From Calditrichaceae bacterium (GTDB lineage: Bacteria; Calditrichota; Calditrichia; Calditrichales; Calditrichaceae): a stretch of 11,698 bases of DNA. Location: positions 1-11,698 of the forward strand of contig JAUXGF010000027.1 of assembly GCA_030622395.1 (NCBI GenBank), in the 5' to 3' direction. The first letter of the stretch is position 1, and each line of letters starts with the position of its first letter. Of the stretch, positions 1-5,798 are shown in pieces. The notes below the pieces were generated by a model that was given only the letters and a program-made list of their open reading frames with translations, had not been told where the DNA came from and searched no databases. Position numbers and translations under genes: made by a program.

Positions 1-161
1 CTATAAACAGTTCGTCCCGCTGGGACTAAAGAATTATCCGGCATAACGTTGATGAACCATAGTTGGATTTATGTTGAAAACCTCTCTATGCCATGGTACA
101 AAAGGGATTGCAGAATCGGTTAATAATTTTCTTAACAATTTTTCACGAATTTAACTCATAA
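1..161. other. Gene-free left edge with one short palindrome
   Basis: No convincing gene is visible here. A perfect palindrome, GTCCC-GCT-GGGAC, lies at 14-26 and matches the hairpin type found at 1906-1918 and 1975-1988, so this edge probably belongs to the same dispersed repeat family. A 27-codon open frame at 73-156 on the plus strand has no recognisable features and I do not call it a gene. Confidence 0.6.
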
Positions 162-328
162 TTAGTGTCTGAACGAAAACTAGCCCAAACTGTCATTTTC
201 CCACGGGGACGCCTTGCGGCGCGAGCGGAGCGTCCCGATAATCGGGATTTAACGTTATAAATATTGAAGTTACAGATTTCTCCCTTCGGTCGAAATGACA
301 AAAAAGCGCTTTTTCGGTCAGACACTAA
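162..328. mobile_element. MITE-like element with 18-bp terminal inverted repeats
   Basis: The ends are TTAGTGTCTGAACGAAAA (162-179) and TTTTCGGTCAGACACTAA (311-328), inverse complements at 17 of 18 positions. A second nested pair, TGTCATTT (191-198) and AAATGACA (293-300), lies inside. The centre holds a GC-rich inverted repeat, GGGACGC (206-212) with GCGTCCC (230-236), and a competing hairpin TCCCGAT-A-ATCGGGA (233-247). TA dinucleotides at the outer edges (163-164, 326-327) could be a TA target duplication as in IS630/Tc1-type elements, but they also fit inside the repeat. There is no transposase. It reads open on the minus strand for about 60 codons, which I take as repeat translation. The size and nested palindromy suggest a non-autonomous element or a folded RNA; only the inverted repeats are directly seen. 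Confidence 0.6.
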
Positions 329-462
329 GTAACTAAACGAAGATGTTCAGGAATTAATAACCAGACGCCAAGCAAAGTACCGGAAATTTTTTTTGCCAAT
401 AACTCTCTGGTATCGCGCTCAATGTCAGTTATATCTATAAAAAATTGCTGAATTATCGGGAT
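325..462 (-). pseudogene. Short coding remnant, truncated at a repeat element
   Basis: The minus-strand frame carries a plausible protein stretch of about 45 residues with an amphipathic start and the hydrophobic segment SGTLLGVWLLIPEHLRL, then stops within four codons at the edge of the MITE-like element. The same frame extends upstream to 552, but 463-552 looks like repeat sequence (a hairpin and a GGGGTTACC-type stretch) rather than real coding. From memory the segment resembles small conserved hypothetical proteins that continue past HLRL, which would mean the repeat insertion cut the gene, but I could not verify this. It may instead be chance. Confidence 0.3.
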
Positions 463-520
463 GCCTTCTTTGTGCCTGTGGTGTGGCTTGGGTTGTAAAA
501 ATGCAAACCCACCCTTGCTT

Positions 521-612
521 GCATCCCGATACTTCGGGGTAACCCCTCTCAAGAGGGGAATTGTTCCAAATCCCCCTCTATTTTTTAAAGAGAGGGGGAT
601 TTAGGGGGTGAG
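521..612. repeat. Cluster of three hairpins overlapping the galE 3' end
   Basis: Three stem-loops lie in tandem. The first is CCCGA-TACT-TCGGG at 525-538. The second is CCCCTC-TCAA-GAGGGG at 543-558. The third has a perfect 10-bp stem, ATCCCCCTCT (570-579) with AGAGGGGGAT (591-600), around an A/T-rich loop. The third spans the galE stop codon. It could slow or end transcription, but on the minus strand it is followed by AUUUGGAAC rather than a U tract, so I treat it as a dispersed repeat rather than a canonical terminator. Confidence 0.65.
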
Positions 613-1595
613 TTGACAGACTTCATATAAACATCAGACATTGTTTTAAAAATAGTTTCTAAGTCCGAATACTGAGCTTCCCAGTTCAAAAGCTTTTTTG
701 CCAAATCACAACTGGCTACTAGCTCCGGCGGATCGCCGGGTCTTCTTTCTGTAATGTCATAAGAAATTATTTTTCCGGTAACCTCTTCGGCTTTCCCGAT
801 AACTTCCAATACGGAATGACCAATCCCTGTGCCTAAATTGACCAGCAGATTTTCTTCTTTTTCAATTATATACTTCATGGCTAAAACATGAGCCGAAGCC
901 AGATCGTTTACATGGATGTAGTCGCGGATACAAGTTCCATCCGCTGTTTTATAATCATTGCCGTATACCTGCATTTTATCCCGAATACCAGCCGCAGTTT
1001 CCATTACAATGGGCGAGAGATTAGCCGGATTTTTTTCCTTGCCTTTTATCTTTCCGTTAATGTCATAACCTGTGGCGTTAAAATAGCGCAGCGCGGCATA
1101 TTTAATGTCCGTTAATTTGCTATACCACTTTAGATTCTCTTCAATAGCCAGTTTTGTATATCCATAATAGTTCTCCGGATTTACGGGATGTTTTTCATCA
1201 ATCGGCAAATATTGCGGGCTGCCGTAAACCGCGGCTGAAGACGAAAAAATAAAATTATTAACCCCGTTTTTTAGCATAGCGTTCAACAGGTTTATTGTAC
1301 CGTAAATATTATTAACCGCGTATTTTCCCGGATCAATCATGGACTCGCCTACTGCTTTCCAGGCGGCGAAGTGAAAAACAGCGTCAATATTTTTAGCAAA
1401 GGCTTTTTCAAGATCAACTGTATTCAATATATCGCCTTTGATAACTTCTGAGCGGGGATCAATATTTTCACGTAAACCCAAAGAGAAATTATCAAATACA
1501 AAAACCTGGTATCCCTGGTCGCATAACAATTGTACTAAATGACTGCCAATGTATCCGGCGCCTCCGGTAACTAAAATTCTTTTATTACTATTCAT
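585..1595 (-). CDS. galE: UDP-glucose 4-epimerase
   Basis: This cytoplasmic NAD-dependent short-chain dehydrogenase/reductase interconverts UDP-glucose and UDP-galactose (Leloir pathway) and supplies UDP-galactose for surface polysaccharide. The 336 residues match the family's usual 330-340. Residues 11-17 form the GxxGxxG dinucleotide fold (GGAGYIG). Ser119, Tyr144 and Lys148 (YYGYTK) form the catalytic triad with the spacing of E. coli GalE. RDYIHVNDLA (224-233) and RPGDPPE (285-291) are typical of the extended SDR epimerases. The ATG at 1595 is preceded by a strong AAGGAGG. The last eight residues, SPPKSPSL, and the TAA stop are encoded by the repeat hairpin, so the natural C-terminus probably ended near residue 328. 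The active site is unaffected. The 595-bp repeat-filled gap upstream argues against co-transcription with the secreted cluster. A UDP-N-acetylglucosamine epimerase activity cannot be excluded. Confidence 0.95.
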   Translation of the reverse strand: MNSNKRILVTGGAGYIGSHLVQLLCDQGYQVFVFDNFSLGLRENIDPRSEVIKGDILNTVDLEKAFAKNIDAVFHFAAWKAVGESMIDPGKYAVNNIYGTINLLNAMLKNGVNNFIFSSSAAVYGSPQYLPIDEKHPVNPENYYGYTKLAIEENLKWYSKLTDIKYAALRYFNATGYDINGKIKGKEKNPANLSPIVMETAAGIRDKMQVYGNDYKTADGTCIRDYIHVNDLASAHVLAMKYIIEKEENLLVNLGTGIGHSVLEVIGKAEEVTGKIISYDITERRPGDPPELVASCDLAKKLLNWEAQYSDLETIFKTMSDVYMKSVNSPPKSPSL

Positions 1596-1607
1596 CTGAT
1601 AATTCGT

Positions 1608-1614
1608 CCTCCTT
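1608..1614 (-). promoter_or_regulatory. galE: Ribosome-binding site of galE
   Basis: AAGGAGG on the minus strand lies 12 nt before the ATG at 1595. It is a near-perfect Shine-Dalgarno sequence with a slightly long spacer, and it fixes the start. Confidence 0.7.
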
Positions 1615-1625
1615 ATTTATTTTTA

Positions 1626-2131
1626 GGTTCTATGTCGATTATTTGTATGGGTAAGATTTGTTTTCATTAGTTATGATTTATGTATGTATAAAGCCTTTAG
1701 AAAAAATTAGTATTAATTTTTAAACAGCCCCAAAGGGGCATTATATCAAAACGCAGGGCAACGCCCTGTGAATTAAAATGATACTCTAACATAAGCCCCA
1801 ACGGGGCGTTATAATAATCGGCCTGCATTATTAATAACGCCATTTTCCCACAAGGGATCCCGTTCCGTAAGAACGCCTGTGGAACTGATCAGCTGTTTAT
1901 CAATCGTCCCGATGGGACTCATATTGACTATTAGATCTTTTCCCCACCAATAAATTGGTGGGCTATTTTCGATCGTCCCTTATGGGACTATATTCCAGAA
2001 ATATTTTTAAATAACTTATATACCAAACAATTTGTTCGCTGCTTAAGGTGAGGGCTATCTGATAAATCGGGATCGAAATGAAGTTGCTATTTTTTATTAT
2101 TATATTTACCCACACAAAACGACATAGAGCC
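1626..2131. repeat. 506-bp block of palindromes bounded by imperfect inverted repeats
   Basis: This fills most of the 595-bp gap between galE and the CotH gene and contains no gene. The left boundary has GGTTCTATGTCG (1626-1637) followed by ATTTGTATGGGTAA (1641-1654). The right boundary, read on the minus strand from 2131, has GGCTCTATGTCG followed directly by TTTTGTGTGGGTAA (to 2106). That is 23 of 26 matching positions with one 3-nt gap. Between them are seven or more short hairpins: GCCCC-AAC-GGGGC types at 1727-1739 and 1795-1807, CAGGGC-AAC-GCCCTG at 1754-1768, CGTTC...GAACG at 1861-1875 inside a larger imperfect stem 1845-1883, GTCCC-N-GGGAC types at 1906-1918 and 1975-1988, and CCCACCAAT-AA-ATTGGTGGG at 1943-1962. 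No transposase is present. It may be a composite of REP-like repeats, a non-autonomous element, or a structured RNA. Confidence 0.6.
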
Positions 2132-2190
2132 ATTTTTAATTGTATAACTGCCGAATAACATTTTTTTTCACACGTATCGGAAATATAACA
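2132..2190. other. Downstream flank of the CotH gene
   Basis: This short A/T-rich stretch lies 3' of the CotH reading frame on the minus strand. It contains an eight-base A run on that strand but no stem before it, so I see no intrinsic terminator for the cluster. Confidence 0.4.
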
Positions 2191-3618
2191 CTATCTAATT
2201 AAAATCATTTTTTTTGATTGGATATTATCATTTGTTTTCATTTCATATATGTAAATCCCGCTGGCTACATTTCTACCTAAAGAATCTTTGCCGTCCCAGC
2301 TAACCTTATAATTTCCGGCTGGCTGTTTACTATGAACCAGTATACGAAGTCTCTCGCCTAAAATATTATATATAGACAATTCCACTTTACTTTTAGCAGG
2401 AAGCTGATAGGTAATAGTTGTTGCCGGATTAAAAGGATTGGGATAGTTTTGCTCTAAAGAAAAAACATCCGGTATATATTCTAAGTTTTTGTCAATCGCC
2501 GTAAACACTGTATTTTCTGAACCGGGCGTCCCGCCATTCACTGATGAGGCAGCCCAGTTTTGAGCAAGACTATTATCCGACTGCGGATTTTTTAATTCTA
2601 ATGTGGGACCGTTACCGTTGGGTTCCGTGGGCCAGGGCGCCTGTTCATCAAAAGTAAGTGCATCGATAAGTATTCCATCGCAGTCATACAAGCGGATTAA
2701 TTCACCGTCACTGCTTAAGCCAAAATCAAAATCACCCAGGCAATTATCAACTGTTGGGAAAAACTGTTTAAATGCAACCTTATCCCGGCATATTACTAAG
2801 TGATCCTTTCCATCAAGTATGGTATTAGATGGGAGAATAAAAGGACTGTGGCTGTCGTTATCATCAATAAAATACCAATTGGAAATATCAACCGCCGTGC
2901 TGCCGCTATTGTACAGTTCAACCCAATCTTCTGTGTCAAGTTCAGCGCCGGATTTATAATTAATTTCATTGATAACCACTTTGCCTGCTGCCGCACTGTC
3001 ATACTCAAATATTGCTGTTACGGTCTGGTTATCAACAATATTGAATGTTATTGTCTGTGAATCAGGGATGCTATCCCCTTCCCATCGAACAAATCGAAAA
3101 CCTGTTTTTGGTAAAGCGATTAATTGAATGGGGATCTGGATGAAATATTTTCCATTCCAGGGATAATCACTAATAATCTGGCTGTTAATTTTAATAGAGC
3201 CGCTGTTTTCCGGAGACACGGTTAAATTGATTGTTCCCATACCGCCGTCAATTAAACCGAATTCTTCCATGATATGCCGGCGCACGGAATCTCCGCGGCT
3301 TAAAGCATAGTTAAGCGTCACCTGAATCGAATTGTACCACTCATCCATTGAATCAATTGATTTACCCAGCCACCAGGGACCTTCGAAGGTATATTGCCAG
3401 CGTTCGATATGACGAGGCATCTCAGAATGAATACCTGCTTTCATCTCCTCTATCAGAGTGGTAACCCTTTGCGGCTTAAAGGTAATATTCAGATGGTCGG
3501 CATTGCGGTTAATAAATTCATTGCGGTAAGATTCATTTTCCAATAGTTTAAAAAACAATAAAGTGGTTCCGTTCTGCTGATCGCGCATTTCATCAAACAT
3601 ATTCGAACCTTCCCACAA
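2191..3618 (-). CDS. CotH protein, C-terminal part after frameshift, with T9SS domain
   Basis: This 475-residue frame is the continuation of the CotH protein encoded upstream at 3489-5798, displaced by one base. Its first codon here is TTG (3618); an in-frame ATG follows at residue 7. Residues 1-120 are the rest of the CotH kinase domain: FFKLLENESYRNEFINRNAD, then EEMKAGIHSEMPRHIERW, typical of the family's C-terminal half. Residues ~128-206 look like a bacterial repeat (InlB-B-like) domain, ending GFRFVRWEGD...TVTAIFE. Residues ~213-368 form a second lamin-tail domain (VVINEINYKS...DWVELYN). Residues ~385-475 are the type IX secretion C-terminal domain (NYPNPFNP to SKKMILIR). The intact C-terminal domain suggests the frameshift is recent or an assembly error. 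As a separate protein it would lack a signal peptide and could not be exported. Confidence 0.85.
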   Translation of the reverse strand: MWEGSNMFDEMRDQQNGTTLLFFKLLENESYRNEFINRNADHLNITFKPQRVTTLIEEMKAGIHSEMPRHIERWQYTFEGPWWLGKSIDSMDEWYNSIQVTLNYALSRGDSVRRHIMEEFGLIDGGMGTINLTVSPENSGSIKINSQIISDYPWNGKYFIQIPIQLIALPKTGFRFVRWEGDSIPDSQTITFNIVDNQTVTAIFEYDSAAAGKVVINEINYKSGAELDTEDWVELYNSGSTAVDISNWYFIDDNDSHSPFILPSNTILDGKDHLVICRDKVAFKQFFPTVDNCLGDFDFGLSSDGELIRLYDCDGILIDALTFDEQAPWPTEPNGNGPTLELKNPQSDNSLAQNWAASSVNGGTPGSENTVFTAIDKNLEYIPDVFSLEQNYPNPFNPATTITYQLPAKSKVELSIYNILGERLRILVHSKQPAGNYKVSWDGKDSLGRNVASGIYIYEMKTNDNIQSKKMILIR

Positions 3619-5798
3619 ATGCCCGCATGAAACCCGTAATCATTATCAAAAAGCAGCCATTTAAATTTTCCGCCCGCGGTTCTGGGCCGCCAGCATTTAA
3701 TGTTATTCCAGGGCCAGTCCGGATTGCCATAAAACATCACTGCAATGCAATAATCCATAAAATTATAGACGTCCATAAGGGTCTGCACATAAGCATAATT
3801 GGCGGAATCGCTTAAATCACTATTCTCGACAAAATCAAGTAAAATGCGATACTGCACATCATCTCCATGGATGATCATTGTATCTCTTTCCACAAAATCA
3901 ATATTATCGGGATCAACGCCTCGGTTAGAGGCAAGATAGTGCTCGTTCATTTTCTCGCGTATATTATGTATGCCCCAGCATTGCCCGTTCAGATAGACCA
4001 GCGCCGGCCGGTATTCCATATAATCGAGATCTGTATGAATAACTAATTTAGACATTAGAGCGTCACGAAAGAAAGTTCTGCCCCAATCCTGCCCCGAATT
4101 ACGCAATATAATGGCTTTATACTGCTGAATATTTTTGTCAGGGAAAATGGGATAATTGATACGATCCTGGCCGTAACGGCCCCGGGCAAACACAGCAAGA
4201 GATTTTTGCGGATAAAGACGGCTCCACGAACCGAATATCTTAACCCCGGCGTTAAGTGCAAATCCGCGGGCGCCGTCCTTCTCAAAGAATTCCACATGAA
4301 TAGGACGTTCCCAATCTTCCCAGAAATTTGATCCCCAGTAAGGGTAATTCACCGTATCCGCGTCGTCACCATACACATAAATACCAATTTCATTATCGAA
4401 AAAATTAGCCGGATCGGTGGACAGAGCTACAACCGGTAATTCAAAACTTTGATTGACAAAATAAGTATTGGTAATCGTTTTTCCCGGCAGCATCCCGTTT
4501 GCGAAAACACGTGCCCGCACCACCATGATGCTGTCAATCGAAATTGGATAGCTATAAACCTCAGAAGTATCCGACGGTTCACTGCCATCCAAAGTATAAT
4601 AGATATTAATGTTTTCACCTTCTGCGGTCAGCGCTAATTGGAACGGGGTGTCATAAAAACCACCATCGTGGGAAAAGTTTACATCCGGGGCAAATTCCTG
4701 GTAACCGTTTGTGACATTTGCGGCACCCGGCGTGGGCTCATCAAAATAGTACCACTGGCTGCCGCCGTCCGGCTGTCTGCCGAAAGAGATATCCGCGGGG
4801 ATGGCCCCAAATTCAACAGAGTCGATAGTCTGCCCCTGCGGATCAGTTATAATGAGTTCTTCCCCGGATGAACTGATCTTGAAGGTTGCGTGTAACTCCT
4901 GTTGTTTTGGAAAATTTAGAACGGGCGAAGCCCCGCGCACATCCTGTGGTATGTAATTCATTTCCAATGTCAGAAACGGTATTAAAGTCAGGTCGGTTGA
5001 ATAAAGTTGATCATTATGTACCTGAATGGCTAAAACATTATTGCCGTTTTGCAAAATGGATTGAATATTTTCAATCTCAAACTCTTCCGGGGATCCGCCG
5101 CTGTACATTTGAGCGTCGTGATCCGAATCCGCGAATTGATCATAAAACGGCGGCGTACCCACCGTACCAATATTGGCGCGGGCAATTTCGACATTATTAA
5201 GATAAGCCACAAATGCATCGTCATAATCGATATGCAAAAAACAATTAGACACTTCATCCGGTTTTTCCACATAAAATTTTTTACGAATAAAAACCGAAAC
5301 AGGGCCGGGCTGGAAAGGATCCTCCGGCCCCACATCAGTGGAATCATCTCCATCGCCATAACCAAATCCACTGGGGCCTTCCGGCCAGGACGAAGCGATA
5401 AAATCAAGCGTGCGCCAGTTTGCCGGCGGTTCTTCCGTACCGATAAAATAGCGCCAGATATCGCCCCAATCGATAATGGTTTCATAATGTACTGCAGGTA
5501 TCTGCGATTCCTTATGCGAAGCAAAAACGATTAAGAAACTGTCCGGTTCAATAACAACCGGCGGGAAAGTCCATTCAAATGGAGTAGAATTATTATCAGA
5601 CAGTCCATAATTGGTTAAGTCAAGCGTAGTGGTACCCGCATTATAAATTTCCAGCCAATCCGGGTATTCACCGTCCTTATCGGCTAAAGTCGATACGTTG
5701 GACGACATAATCTCGTTTATGAACAATTCCTGGCTAAACGTATTAATTGTCATAGCCGACAGCAGAAGCGCTGTCATTATTATTTTTGATATTGTCAT
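3489..5798 (-). CDS. CotH-kinase/lamin-tail protein, N-terminal part, frameshifted near 3622
   Basis: It begins with a signal peptide (1-22, predicted mature end QELF). CotH domains are atypical kinase-fold proteins; B. subtilis CotH phosphorylates spore-coat proteins, but the substrate here is unknown. A lamin-tail domain starts at ~23 (INEIMSSN, DWLEIYN), is interrupted at ~98 by a jelly-roll segment to ~298, and resumes at ~300-362 (SSSGEELIITDPQG...DEPTPGAAN). Residues ~370-447 are a chitobiase-C-like domain (YYTLDGSEP). The CotH kinase domain runs from ~453, with LVYLNGQCWGIHNIREKMN (600-618) and LLFDNDYGF (715-723), whose Asp residues are the likely metal ligands. Correct reading ends at about His724-Ala725; one extra G in the GGG run at 3622-3624 would join HAG to HLWEGSNMF in the other frame and give about 1,202 residues. 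The last ~44 residues of this frame are out-of-frame sequence. The ATG overlaps the upstream stop (ATGA), so translation is probably coupled; only a weak Shine-Dalgarno is seen. Confidence 0.88.
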   Translation of the reverse strand: MTISKIIMTALLLSAMTINTFSQELFINEIMSSNVSTLADKDGEYPDWLEIYNAGTTTLDLTNYGLSDNNSTPFEWTFPPVVIEPDSFLIVFASHKESQIPAVHYETIIDWGDIWRYFIGTEEPPANWRTLDFIASSWPEGPSGFGYGDGDDSTDVGPEDPFQPGPVSVFIRKKFYVEKPDEVSNCFLHIDYDDAFVAYLNNVEIARANIGTVGTPPFYDQFADSDHDAQMYSGGSPEEFEIENIQSILQNGNNVLAIQVHNDQLYSTDLTLIPFLTLEMNYIPQDVRGASPVLNFPKQQELHATFKISSSGEELIITDPQGQTIDSVEFGAIPADISFGRQPDGGSQWYYFDEPTPGAANVTNGYQEFAPDVNFSHDGGFYDTPFQLALTAEGENINIYYTLDGSEPSDTSEVYSYPISIDSIMVVRARVFANGMLPGKTITNTYFVNQSFELPVVALSTDPANFFDNEIGIYVYGDDADTVNYPYWGSNFWEDWERPIHVEFFEKDGARGFALNAGVKIFGSWSRLYPQKSLAVFARGRYGQDRINYPIFPDKNIQQYKAIILRNSGQDWGRTFFRDALMSKLVIHTDLDYMEYRPALVYLNGQCWGIHNIREKMNEHYLASNRGVDPDNIDFVERDTMIIHGDDVQYRILLDFVENSDLSDSANYAYVQTLMDVYNFMDYCIAVMFYGNPDWPWNNIKCWRPRTAGGKFKWLLFDNDYGFHAGICGKVRICLMKCAISRTEPLYCFLNYWKMNLTAMNLLTAMPTI

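Noticed and set aside
73..156. A 27-codon plus-strand frame beginning ATGTTGAAAACC
   Set aside because: Too short, no clear ribosome-binding site and no recognisable features.
143..325. A 60-codon minus-strand open frame (contains FLSFRPKGEICN)
   Set aside because: It lies almost wholly within the inverted-repeat element, uses its hairpins as codons and has no ribosome-binding site; I read it as repeat translation.
570..600. Intrinsic terminator for galE
   Set aside because: The stem is strong, but it overlaps the stop codon and no U tract follows on the transcribed strand.
1727..1988. CRISPR array
   Set aside because: The repeated units are different short palindromes with irregular spacing; there is no constant repeat and no cas gene.
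3615..3645. Programmed ribosomal frameshift in the CotH gene
   Set aside because: No slippery heptamer or following pseudoknot is apparent; a mutation or assembly error is simpler.
4886..5534. Plus-strand open frames of 104 and 161 codons opposite the CotH gene
   Set aside because: They are antisense to a well-supported coding region with recognised domains and show no protein features of their own.
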